Source of the DNA: Caryophanales bacterium UBA6768
GTDB lineage: Bacteria > Bacillota > Bacilli > Bacillales_D > Amphibacillaceae
Assembly (NCBI GenBank): GCA_002453315.1
Contig: DKGO01000112.1
Coordinates: forward strand, 1 to 14,059
Length of the DNA stretch: 14,059 nucleotides
Direction of reading: 5' to 3'
How positions within the stretch are numbered: the first letter of the stretch is position 1; every line of letters starts with the position of its first letter. Under the pieces are notes generated by a model that was given only the letters and a program-made list of their open reading frames with translations, was not told the DNA's origin and ran no database searches. Positions 7,268 to 14,059 of the stretch are shown here, one piece after another. A program made the translations under genes and the position numbers.

Positions 7268-7513
7268 ATGAATATTATTTGGATGTTAATTGTTGGTGGA
7301 TTAATTGGTTGGTTCGCTGGAGTCCTTATAGGAAGAAATGTACCTGGTGGGATTATCGGTAACATTATCGCAGGTGCGATTGGGAGCTGGGTTGGCACAT
7401 TTTTATTAGGTGAATGGGGGCCAAGTTTAGCCGGATTTTATTTATTACCATCATTAATAGGGGCTATTATTTTTGTTGCGATCATCGGTTTCATCGGAAA
7501 AGCTGTTCGCTAA
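7268..7513 (+). CDS. GlsB/YeaQ/YmgE-family stress response membrane protein
   Basis: Predicted 81-residue membrane protein of the family also called transglycosylase-associated protein. Three hydrophobic helices are visible at about residues 2-22, 28-48 and 56-78. They are glycine-rich with the family features GGLIGWFAG, PGGIIGNIIAGAIGSWVG and the C-terminal IGFIGKAVR. The molecular function of the family is unknown; members are generally induced by general stress. GGGGTGA at 7254-7260 lies 7 bases before the ATG. A SigB-type promoter sits upstream. No terminator separates it from the secernin-like gene 71 nt downstream. Confidence 0.9.
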   Translation: MNIIWMLIVGGLIGWFAGVLIGRNVPGGIIGNIIAGAIGSWVGTFLLGEWGPSLAGFYLLPSLIGAIIFVAIIGFIGKAVR

Positions 7514-7584
7514 AAAATTAATCTCTTTATCTGTTTTTATATGGTAAAATTGTATTAAGATGATAGATACGAGGGGGCTTATTT

Positions 7585-8904
7585 ATGTGTGATACAGTTG
7601 TTGCTTTAGGTAATACAACGAAAGATGGTGCTATTATTTTTGCTAAAAATAGTGACCGTCAACCAAACGAACCATTATTACATGTTCGAATCCCAAGTAA
7701 AACCTATCCTAACCATACGACACTTCGATGTACCTACATCGATATTGAACAAGTAGAAGAAACGTATGAAATTTTTATTGCCAAACCTTCTTGGATGTGG
7801 GGCTGTGAAATGGGTACGAACGAACACGGGCTTACGATTGGTAATGAAGCCGTTTTTACTAAGGAAAAGGTAAACAAAACGGGTCTATTAGGCATGGATC
7901 TTGTGCGATTAGCATTAGAAAGATGTCAGACGGTCGAAGAGGCAATTAATTGTATCACTTCATTGCTAGAAAAGTATGGTCAAGGTGGAAATTGTGGCTA
8001 TGAAAAACCTTTTACTTACCATAATGCCTTTTTAATTTGTGATAAAAATGGTGCATGGGTATTGGAAACAGCTGGCCCTTATTGGGCAGCAGAAAAGGTA
8101 AGAGATATTCGGGCTATTTCCAATCGACTGACGATTGGCGAAAACTTTGATTTGTCCCATCCAGAACTTGTTTCCCATGCCATTGAAAAAGGCTGGCATA
8201 AAGAAGGAGAAACTTTTCATTTCGCAAAAAGTTATAGTGATTTTCTTTTTACAAAATTTAGTGGCTCTAAGGAGCGATCTAGCTGTGCAGCAGAAATGTT
8301 ACGAGCTGAAAAAGGTACCATTACCCCAGCTACAATGAAGGAAATCTTACGATCTCACCTTGATGCTTCAAAGGACGTTCATATTAATGCTTTTTCTGTG
8401 AAAAGTATTTGTATGCATGCTGGATTTTTTTACGGTGACCAAACGACAGGCAGTTACATGATATCATTAAAAGAAAATCAGCCGATAACTGGATGGGTTA
8501 CAGGTAGCTCAACAGCCTGTATTTCTATTTTTAAACCAACTTATTTTTCTGAAGGTCCACGGAATTTCTTTTTTGAAGATGAAGAGGCTTCATTAAATTA
8601 TTGGTTAGAACGTGAACAAATCCATCGTTCATTAATGAAGGCCCCTGGGGAACTAGTTTCTAGTTATACTGCGGATAGGCTTGAGACCGAAATGAAAATT
8701 AATGCATTAGCTTCAGATGGGGAATTTGCGAAATGCTGGAAATTAGAAGCAGATTTTGTCAAAAAATATTCGGGATTACTTGAACCATATGAAAACGAAC
8801 CAGTAAAAGGTGGCATATACTTTAAGTCTTATTGGAAAAAACAAAATCACCAGTTGCTAAAAAATCATGAAGCATTTTTTTCAAAGGAACCAGTTCTAGG
8901 TTAA
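7585..8904 (+). CDS. Secernin-like C69-family Ntn-hydrolase
   Basis: Predicted 439-residue cytosolic hydrolase of peptidase family C69, close to eukaryotic secernins. After removal of Met1 the N-terminal residue is Cys2 (MCDTVVAL), the expected nucleophile of this Ntn-hydrolase fold. Segments shared with secernins as I recall them are KNSDR at 21-25, WMWGCEMGTNEHGLTIGNEA at 70-89, LLGMDLVRLALER at 101-113, YGQGGNC at 131-137, YHNAFLICD at 145-153, WVLETAGPYWAAEKV at 158-172 and ISNRLTI at 178-184. The last 100 residues are more variable. There is no signal peptide, so it acts in the cytoplasm. GAGGGGG at 7571-7577 lies 7 bases before the ATG, which is fixed by the need for Cys at position 2. 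The substrate is unknown: C69 members include dipeptidases, but secernins lack a well-established peptidase reaction. It may be co-transcribed with the upstream stress gene. Confidence 0.9.
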   Translation: MCDTVVALGNTTKDGAIIFAKNSDRQPNEPLLHVRIPSKTYPNHTTLRCTYIDIEQVEETYEIFIAKPSWMWGCEMGTNEHGLTIGNEAVFTKEKVNKTGLLGMDLVRLALERCQTVEEAINCITSLLEKYGQGGNCGYEKPFTYHNAFLICDKNGAWVLETAGPYWAAEKVRDIRAISNRLTIGENFDLSHPELVSHAIEKGWHKEGETFHFAKSYSDFLFTKFSGSKERSSCAAEMLRAEKGTITPATMKEILRSHLDASKDVHINAFSVKSICMHAGFFYGDQTTGSYMISLKENQPITGWVTGSSTACISIFKPTYFSEGPRNFFFEDEEASLNYWLEREQIHRSLMKAPGELVSSYTADRLETEMKINALASDGEFAKCWKLEADFVKKYSGLLEPYENEPVKGGIYFKSYWKKQNHQLLKNHEAFFSKEPVLG

Positions 8905-8921
8905 CTTATATTATTTGGAAT

Positions 8922-8954
8922 GGGTAGAAATTGTCGTTGTCGACAATTTTACCC
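8922..8954. terminator. Strong hairpin between convergent genes, without a T-tract
   Basis: GGGTAGAAATTGTCG (8922-8936) pairs with CGACAATTTTACCC (8941-8954) over 14 bp, with one bulged G at 8927 and a 4-nt loop, TTGT. It begins 17 bases after the secernin-gene stop and faces the end of the phosphodiesterase gene on the other strand. Neither strand has a T-run after the stem, so it is not a standard intrinsic terminator. It may block readthrough or protect 3' ends for both transcripts. Confidence 0.5.
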
Positions 8955-8967
8955 TTACAACTACAAA

Positions 8968-9002
8968 GGGATGTACAAACAACCTAAGTCGTCATACATC
9001 CC
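8968..9002. repeat. Inverted repeat in the convergent intergenic region
   Basis: GGGATGTA at 8968-8975 and TACATCCC at 8995-9002 form an 8-bp perfect inverted repeat around a 19-nt spacer. No T-run follows on either strand. A third short repeat, CTGCAAA at 9015-9021 and TTTGCAG at 9032-9038, overlaps the phosphodiesterase stop codon. Confidence 0.4.
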
Positions 9003-9026
9003 CTACTCTAATCCCTGCAAACCTGC

Positions 9027-9761
9027 TTATTTTTGCAGTAAGGAATTCCTTATCCCAATCGCCTGCTCAGGGAAATCTGTAATGACCCCTGAACTCCCAG
9101 CTTGCATTAAACCGCCTATCATCTTTCCATCATTAACCGTAAACACTCGAACTGGACAGCCACTTTTTTCCGATGTAGCAATTAATTGTGGATCCACTCC
9201 ATCAATGAACGGATGAATAGCTGTTGCACCAACCGTCTTTGCATAATTCCACGGTTCGTATAATCGTTCCATATATAAAATCGCTGTTTCTATTTCTGGA
9301 TTAAGATCATGGATCTTTTTCAACGCTTCATGATTAAAGGATGAAATAACGACCCGCTCCGATAAATCTCTCTTCTCAATTTCTTGTAACACTTTTTCCT
9401 CAAAATTAACGTAGTCAATGGCGACATACTTCAACTCAACATTTAATAACAAATCTGTTGTCTGAATCCAATCAAGGACATCTTCAAATCGAGGAATCTT
9501 CTCCCCTTTAAATTTTCTTGAAAAAGATTTTCCTGCATCAAGGGACAAAATTTGCTCCAAAGTCATTGCCCGAACAAAACCTCTGCCATCTGTCGTCCGA
9601 TCTACCGTATTATCATGAATCACTACTAATTCATCATCTTTTGTATAATGTACATCCAGCTCAATTCCTTCTGCACCAACACGTTCAGCCTCTTTAAAAG
9701 CTACCATCGTATTTTCCGGATGTGTACCAGAACTTCCCCGATGTGCATAAATTTTTGTCAT
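9027..9761 (-). CDS. Glycerophosphodiester phosphodiesterase (GDPD)
   Basis: Predicted 244-residue enzyme that hydrolyses glycerophosphodiesters (deacylated phospholipid headgroups) to glycerol-3-phosphate and an alcohol, using a metal ion in a TIM barrel. Family residues are visible: H7-R8 in YAHRGSSG, PENT at 15-18, E34 and D36 in EGIELDVH, H49 in VVIHDNTVDRTTDG, and E109/K111 in NVELKY. There is no signal peptide, so it is cytosolic, unlike secreted GlpQ. The start at 9761 (MTKIYAHRG) matches the family N-terminus and has GGGG 9 bases upstream. The ATG at 9776 would add five residues and cannot be ruled out. It lies 33 nt behind the MFS transporter gene on the same strand, which suggests one transcript and a shared substrate. 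Confidence 0.92.
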   Translation of the reverse strand: MTKIYAHRGSSGTHPENTMVAFKEAERVGAEGIELDVHYTKDDELVVIHDNTVDRTTDGRGFVRAMTLEQILSLDAGKSFSRKFKGEKIPRFEDVLDWIQTTDLLLNVELKYVAIDYVNFEEKVLQEIEKRDLSERVVISSFNHEALKKIHDLNPEIETAILYMERLYEPWNYAKTVGATAIHPFIDGVDPQLIATSEKSGCPVRVFTVNDGKMIGGLMQAGSSGVITDFPEQAIGIRNSLLQK

Positions 9762-9794
9762 TAACTTTAACCCCATTCCCCATACGTCTTTCCT

Positions 9795-11033
9795 TTATTC
9801 ATTTGTTACCCGTTCTAACTTATTCATTCCCACTTTCAAAAATAAAAATGCAATAACGAAGCTTGATGCTGCTGTATAAAATAATGATGGATGACCAAGT
9901 AAATCCATCGACAATCCTAAAATACCTGGTGCAAAAATCGAGGATGCCATTGAAAATAAGTAATACATCCCAGTAAAGAAACCAATTTTCGTCATCCCAC
10001 CTAAATCAGCCACAAGTGGATATGCTTGCACATTAATTAAAGCCCAAGCAACCCCACCAGTAAATAACAGTACCTTCAGTAATGTAAGTGATGTAAAAAA
10101 TGGCATCAAGACAAAAATCAATGGCAATAATACTAATCCTATTAACATGGTCTTTCCTTTACCTAGCTTTGATCCAACAAGCCCAGCAGGAATGGCAAAA
10201 ATAACGAATGATAAACTAAAAAATCCAAGCGTCAGTCCCGCTTCCCCACCCGTTGCCCCTAAATATTCAGTCGCATAAACACTAAATTGGGCTTCCAATC
10301 CACTATAGCCGATAAAATATAAAAATATCGCAATTAAAATAAATAAATGAGCACGAAATTTGGGTTTTATCAATTTTCCAATATCATTTTTCAATGCTTT
10401 TAATGCCATGGCTTCTTCATTTTCATCATCACTTTCAGACACATATTTTGGATGACGATCTACAACGATAAACAACACAATAAAAGCAACAATTAAAATG
10501 ATTCCCCCGATAATAAACGGATAGGAAATAGCAATATCATATAATGGGGCTAAAGCAAACAGTGCAAGTAAGGCCCCTACTCCACCCATAAAATTGATGA
10601 CACCATTAGCAGTTGATCGTTTTTCCACTGGCGTATGATCTGGCATTAACGCAATTACTGGAGCCCGATAAATCGTCATGGCTAATAAGAAAATCACGTC
10701 AATGATAAGTAAAAATATTAACGTCGTTTGACTCATATAAGGTAATAAAATAAAAAATATTGCAGCAAGTGGCATCCCAATAACGATAAATGGTAATCGA
10801 CCACCTAATGGTGACTTTAATTTATCAGACCATGCACCAATAACAGGAATTAAAATGACAGCCATTAAATTGTCAAGCCCCATAATTCCACCACGAATGG
10901 CACGGCTTTCAATAAAATCACCAAGTAACAATGGCATATACGTATTATAAACAGTCCAAACCAATGTTAAAGCTAAAAACCCACTACCAATTGCTAAAAT
11001 TTTCCCATATGAAAATTCGTTTTCCTTACCCAT
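9795..11033 (-). CDS. MFS transporter of the SLC45/GPH-like sugar-symporter type
   Basis: Predicted 412-residue major facilitator with about 12 transmembrane helices. A motif-A-like loop GAWSDKLKSPLGGRLP is at 66-81. The segment YRAPVIALMPDHTPVEKRST at 122-141, between helices 4 and 5, resembles the SLC45/sucrose-transporter-like branch. An acidic central loop (199-208) separates the two six-helix halves. The ATG at 11033 is chosen because GGAGG lies about 7 bases upstream; the longer frame to 11111 would add a basic, non-hydrophobic 26-residue extension with no site before it. The substrate is not known: relatives move sugars with protons, but the downstream phosphodiesterase raises the possibility of a glycerophosphodiester or another small polar compound. 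The gene is divergent from pepF. Confidence 0.85.
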   Translation of the reverse strand: MGKENEFSYGKILAIGSGFLALTLVWTVYNTYMPLLLGDFIESRAIRGGIMGLDNLMAVILIPVIGAWSDKLKSPLGGRLPFIVIGMPLAAIFFILLPYMSQTTLIFLLIIDVIFLLAMTIYRAPVIALMPDHTPVEKRSTANGVINFMGGVGALLALFALAPLYDIAISYPFIIGGIILIVAFIVLFIVVDRHPKYVSESDDENEEAMALKALKNDIGKLIKPKFRAHLFILIAIFLYFIGYSGLEAQFSVYATEYLGATGGEAGLTLGFFSLSFVIFAIPAGLVGSKLGKGKTMLIGLVLLPLIFVLMPFFTSLTLLKVLLFTGGVAWALINVQAYPLVADLGGMTKIGFFTGMYYLFSMASSIFAPGILGLSMDLLGHPSLFYTAASSFVIAFLFLKVGMNKLERVTNE

Positions 11034-11067
11034 AGGCTTCCTCCGTCCCTTTTTTGCTCTTTTCCCT

Positions 11068-11096
11068 ATTATTCCAAAACTATCTTCATAACACAA
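11068..11096 (-). promoter_or_regulatory. Candidate SigA promoter of the MFS-GDPD pair
   Basis: Read on the minus strand, TTGTGT (11096-11091) and AATAAT (11073-11068) are 17 bases apart. The -10 box matches 5 of 6 positions and the -35 box only the first three. The leader would be about 28 nt. Confidence 0.35.
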
Positions 11097-11184
11097 GGTT
11101 TTTTTAATCATGCCAAATCAATATGATTCGCCCATCTTTTTCGTTAAAATAGAAATTAAGAATATAATTGAAATGGGGATGAAC

Positions 11185-12993
11185 ATGGTAAAACAAACAA
11201 ATCGAATAACACGACAAGATGTTCCAACAGAACAGACATGGAATGTCGCTGATTTATTCTCATCTAAAGCATCATGGGAAGAAGCATTAAATCATGTGCA
11301 AAACGACGTTAAACAAATAACGGAATTTAAAGGGCATCTTGGCAAAAACTCATCAACATTACTTAATGCATTAGAAAAATTTGACGACTTTACTGCACGG
11401 CTCGTCCGTCTAGGGACATATGCTAATTTACGAATTTCCTCAGATGGGACAAATACAGATTATCAAGCAGATATGATCACCTTTGCTTCAATACATGCAA
11501 AAATTAATGCGCAGCTAACTTTTTTTGAAACAGAAATTTTAATGATCCCAAAAGAAACTTTAGAAAAATTTCATGAGGAAGAACCGGCATTAAATACGTT
11601 TAAAAAGATGCTTGATGAGATCCAAACGAAAAAACCATTCACATTATCAGATGAAGTCGAATCTATGTTAGCAACTTTAGCAGAGGTTCTTGGTGCCCCA
11701 TATACGACATACAGTCGAAGTAAGGCGTCTGATTTAACCTTCTCACCAATAACTGATAAGACTGGTAACCAACTTCCAGTTTCTGAAGCACTTTATGAAG
11801 ATCGTTACGAAATGGATGCTGATACGAACATTAGACGAAAGGCTTACGATTCTTTTACAAATTCCCTATCACAATATAAACATACATATGCCAGCATTTA
11901 TGCAACTGAAGTAACGAAACAGGTCACTATGGCAAAGGTACGTGGTTATGATTCTGTCACAGACATGTTGCTTCATCCCCAACAAGTATCAAGAGAAATG
12001 TATGACAATCAGCTCACTATCATTCAAGAAGAACTCGCACCACACATGCAACGTTTTGCAAAATTAAAACAAAAAGATTACCAACTTAGGGAAATGCGAT
12101 TTTCCGATTTAAAAATTTCACTCGATCCTAACTTCAATCCTGAAACAACTTTTTCTGAAGCTAAATCAATGATTTTGGATGCCCTATCTATATTGGGTCC
12201 CGAATATCATCATATAATGGAAAAAGCCTTTAACAATCGTTGGATTGATTATGCAGACAATATTGGTAAGCAATCAGGTGCATTTTGCTCAAGCCCTTAC
12301 GGGTCCCACCCGTTCATTTTAATGACATGGACAAATATGATGCGTGGCGCATTCACGTTAGCACACGAATTAGGTCATGCAGGACACTTTTATTTAGCAA
12401 ACAAATATCAAACGTTCACAAATACAAGACCATCGACATATTTCGTTGAAGCCCCTTCAACATTAAATGAATTGTTGCTGGCAAATCATCTGATTGAACA
12501 GACGAATGACAGTCGTATGAAACGTTGGGTCATTAGCCAACTCCTTGGCACATATTATCATAATTTTGTTACCCATTTATTGGAAGGGGAATTTCAGCGA
12601 CGAGTATACACTTTGGCTGAGCTAGGCACACCGTTAACTGCTAACGTACTATGTCAACAAAAATTAGAAACAATTCGAAATTTCTGGGGAGAAACTGTTG
12701 TTGTAGATGAAAGCGCAGGATTAACATGGATGCGGCAACCACATTATTATATGGGACTGTATCCATATACATATTCCGCTGGATTAACAGTAGCAACAGT
12801 TGTCGCTGAGCGGATTAAACAGGAAGGTCAACTAGCAATTGACGATTGGATTAAAGTGCTGAAGGCAGGTGGAACGTTAAAACCGTTACAATTAGCAAAA
12901 AAAGCCGGTGTTGATATGTCAAATCCAACTACGATAAAAAAAGCAGTTGATTATGTCGGGTCACTAATCGACATATTGGAAACTGATGGCTAA
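11185..12993 (+). CDS. pepF: Oligoendopeptidase F (M3B zinc metallopeptidase)
   Basis: Cytosolic zinc endopeptidase that cleaves short oligopeptides. In the 602-residue protein the zinc motif HELGH is at H394-E395-H398, with the third ligand expected at E422 in FVEAPSTLNE. Downstream, the conserved tyrosine-rich substrate-binding stretch is seen in MRQPHYYMGLYPYTYSAG. The N-terminal half is helical, as usual for M3B enzymes, and total length is close to family members of about 600 residues. Several starts are possible: the frame opens at 11110, but GGGG at 11175-11178 best serves the ATG at 11185 (MVKQTNRITRQDVP), which also matches where the family usually begins. ATG 11173 and 11179 are alternatives. 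The gene is divergent from the MFS gene and no convincing promoter was found. A GC-rich hairpin follows the stop. Confidence 0.95.
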   Translation: MVKQTNRITRQDVPTEQTWNVADLFSSKASWEEALNHVQNDVKQITEFKGHLGKNSSTLLNALEKFDDFTARLVRLGTYANLRISSDGTNTDYQADMITFASIHAKINAQLTFFETEILMIPKETLEKFHEEEPALNTFKKMLDEIQTKKPFTLSDEVESMLATLAEVLGAPYTTYSRSKASDLTFSPITDKTGNQLPVSEALYEDRYEMDADTNIRRKAYDSFTNSLSQYKHTYASIYATEVTKQVTMAKVRGYDSVTDMLLHPQQVSREMYDNQLTIIQEELAPHMQRFAKLKQKDYQLREMRFSDLKISLDPNFNPETTFSEAKSMILDALSILGPEYHHIMEKAFNNRWIDYADNIGKQSGAFCSSPYGSHPFILMTWTNMMRGAFTLAHELGHAGHFYLANKYQTFTNTRPSTYFVEAPSTLNELLLANHLIEQTNDSRMKRWVISQLLGTYYHNFVTHLLEGEFQRRVYTLAELGTPLTANVLCQQKLETIRNFWGETVVVDESAGLTWMRQPHYYMGLYPYTYSAGLTVATVVAERIKQEGQLAIDDWIKVLKAGGTLKPLQLAKKAGVDMSNPTTIKKAVDYVGSLIDILETDG

Positions 12994-13009
12994 AATAAAG
13001 TATCACATT

Positions 13010-13043
13010 AATCAACGGGGGATTTTTTTGTCCCCCACTGATT
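13010..13043 (+). terminator. Hairpin after pepF with the T-run inside the loop
   Basis: GGGGGA (13017-13022) pairs with TCCCCC (13031-13036) around the loop TTTTTTTG. An outer stem AATCA (13010-13014) with TGATT (13039-13043) extends it across a small AC/AC internal loop. It lies 17 bases after the stop codon. No T-run follows the stem, so efficiency as an intrinsic terminator is uncertain. Confidence 0.5.
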
Positions 13044-13140
13044 TACAGCTAATCAAAATTTAAACTCTATCGAACATATTCTTACCTTTACGGCAAAATT
13101 AAATTAGTAAATTTACTTTTCCCTTCTTACACAACTCCTT

Positions 13141-13154
13141 TGTAACCGTTTTCT
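13141..13154 (+). promoter_or_regulatory. cre-like CcpA binding site
   Basis: TGTAACCGTTTTCT matches the catabolite-responsive element consensus TGWAANCGNTNWCA at every fixed position except the last base, and is preceded by T as often seen. It ends 7 bases before the -35 box of the downstream promoter, centred near -50. At such upstream positions, as at B. subtilis ackA, CcpA can activate; it may also repress. Assigned by sequence only. Confidence 0.4.
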
Positions 13155-13161
13155 TTATTTA

Positions 13162-13190
13162 TTGACGGTGAATCACAATTCATTTAAAAT
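13162..13190 (+). promoter_or_regulatory. SigA promoter of the PLP-dependent lyase gene
   Basis: TTGACG at 13162-13167 and TAAAAT at 13185-13190 are 17 bases apart, and each matches 5 of 6 consensus positions. The predicted start near 13197 gives a leader of about 77 nt before the ATG at 13274. This is the best SigA promoter in the window. Confidence 0.65.
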
Positions 13191-13273
13191 TATACTTAAT
13201 CATTTATCCAATCTAGCAAACCTTTATTATGAATAAGCACAGTGATTTTATTAAATTATAGGAGGTCAAGTGG

Positions 13274-14059
13274 ATGGTACAAATAGATAGAACGAGCATA
13301 TTGACATCTCTAGAAAGGTTTCAAGAGCAAGACCTTAACACAAAAGGCGGTAATGTTTGGGCATATGTATATGATAGTGGTATTCGTGAGGCAGAGGAAA
13401 TAGCAATGGAAGCCTATCAAATGTATGCCGATCATAACGGTTTAGATTTTACTGTATTTCCGAGCTTATTAAAATTAGAAAATCAAATTATTGGCAAAGT
13501 TGCACCATTGTTTTCGGATGATCCACAATCACTTGCTGGCTCTTTCACCAGTGGTGGAACAGAGAGCATTATCCTCGCAGTCAAGGCTGCCCGCGATTAC
13601 GCACGTACAAATCGCCCTAACATCACGAAACCGGAAATTATTTTACCTAGTACTGCACATGCTGCCTTTCATAAAGCTGCCCATTATTTACACATCACCC
13701 CCGTCATCGTCCCTGTAAATGATGAATTTAAAGTTGAAGCAAAAACAGTAGAAAAACATATCACTAATAATACTATCATGATGGTAGGGTCAAGTGTGAG
13801 CTACTCACATGGGGTTTGTGACCCTATCGATGCACTTGGAAAAATTGCTGTTGATCATGACATTTGGTTCCACGTTGATGCTTGTATCGGTGGGTTAGTA
13901 TTAGCCTATTTTAGGGATTTAGGTCATGATACACCAGCATTCGATTTTTCCGTTCCCGGTGTAACGTCACTTTCTGTCGATATACATAAATATGGCTTTG
14001 CTCCTAAAGGGGCCTCCGTCGTCCTATATCGCAACAAAGACTATCGTAAATATCAATTT
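13274..14059 (+). CDS. PLP-dependent lyase/decarboxylase like sphingosine-1-phosphate lyase, 3'-truncated by window edge
   Basis: The first 262 residues of a fold-type I PLP enzyme, open to the right edge. The start follows GGAGG at 13261-13265 with 8-base spacing. PLP-site features are in order: phosphate-binding TSGGTES at 92-98, likely ring-stacking H129 in STAHAAFHKAA, D202 in WFHVDACIGG, and Schiff-base K239 in VDIHKYGFAPKGASVVLYRN (235-254). The segments FPSLLKLENQIIGKVAPLF (62-80), HKYGFAPKG and the end DYRKYQF closely resemble yeast and human sphingosine-1-phosphate lyase as I remember them, more than glutamate decarboxylase. Eukaryotic SPL carries an N-terminal membrane anchor; this protein does not, as in bacterial homologues. 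The family cleaves phosphorylated long-chain bases to an aldehyde and phosphoethanolamine, but whether this enzyme does so is unknown. Generic annotations such as aspartate aminotransferase family or group II decarboxylase are alternatives. Confidence 0.88.
   Translation, partial: MVQIDRTSILTSLERFQEQDLNTKGGNVWAYVYDSGIREAEEIAMEAYQMYADHNGLDFTVFPSLLKLENQIIGKVAPLFSDDPQSLAGSFTSGGTESIILAVKAARDYARTNRPNITKPEIILPSTAHAAFHKAAHYLHITPVIVPVNDEFKVEAKTVEKHITNNTIMMVGSSVSYSHGVCDPIDALGKIAVDHDIWFHVDACIGGLVLAYFRDLGHDTPAFDFSVPGVTSLSVDIHKYGFAPKGASVVLYRNKDYRKYQF

Noticed and set aside
8920..9216. 98-codon plus-strand frame after the secernin gene
   Set aside because: Two thirds overlaps the well-supported GDPD gene on the other strand, the rest runs through hairpins, and there is no convincing ribosome binding site or recognisable protein.
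11163..11168. Perfect TATAAT just before pepF
   Set aside because: Transcription from it would start at about the ribosome binding site, and the matching -35 (TTCGTT) is weak.
13229..13261. Ten-codon leader-peptide frame (MNKHSDFIKL) ending on the lyase ribosome binding site
   Set aside because: No Shine-Dalgarno sequence precedes it, and it lacks runs of one amino acid or an attenuator hairpin after it; likely chance.
13491..13718. 75-codon plus-strand frame
   Set aside because: It lies wholly inside the PLP-dependent lyase gene in another frame.

Overview
The window is ordinary chromosomal DNA from a low-GC Firmicute, most likely a member of the Bacillaceae. The support for this is an AT-rich composition, strong Bacillus-type ribosome binding sites (GGAGG and variants), a recognisable LiaF-LiaS-LiaR envelope-stress module, a SigB-type promoter and a CcpA (cre)-like site. 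I see no mobile element, CRISPR array, rRNA or tRNA, and no gene-free stretch longer than about 300 bases.

Layout. (1) Bases 2-1147 (+) hold the 3' part of a uracil permease cut by the window edge, followed by a nested terminator-like hairpin. (2) Bases 1343-1954 (+) encode a TRIC/UPF0126 cation-channel protein, and 2127-2996 (+) a lipoprotein with TPR-like helices, ending at a clear terminator. Bases 3250-3531 (+) encode a small unrecognised membrane protein. (3) A minus-strand envelope block runs from 7030 down to 3630: a PAP2 lipid phosphatase with its own terminator, then liaF, liaS and liaR, tightly spaced. The liaI/liaH/liaG genes known from B. subtilis are not present beside them. (4) Bases 7268-7513 (+) encode a GlsB/YeaQ-family stress membrane protein behind a good SigB-type promoter. 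It is followed after 71 nt, with no visible terminator, by a secernin-like C69 Ntn-hydrolase (7585-8904, +). (5) A minus-strand pair encodes an MFS transporter (11033-9795) and a cytosolic glycerophosphodiester phosphodiesterase (9761-9027), probably one operon. It converges on the secernin gene over a set of hairpins. (6) Bases 11185-12993 (+) encode oligoendopeptidase F. (7) From 13274 to the window end (+) lies the N-terminal 262 residues of a PLP-dependent lyase very like sphingosine-1-phosphate lyase. It is preceded by a strong SigA promoter and a cre-like box.

How the genes may work together. The PAP2 phosphatase and LiaFSR both concern the cell envelope: PAP2 enzymes of this type dephosphorylate lipid pyrophosphates, and LiaFSR senses interference with the lipid II cycle. 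The MFS and GDPD pair suggests import followed by hydrolysis of a phosphodiester. The remaining genes look like independent housekeeping or stress functions. I do not see a clearly new multi-gene system. The items most worth following are the sphingosine-phosphate-lyase-like gene with its control region, the MFS-GDPD pair, the PAP2-liaFSR arrangement and the TPR lipoprotein with its conserved-looking C-terminal module.
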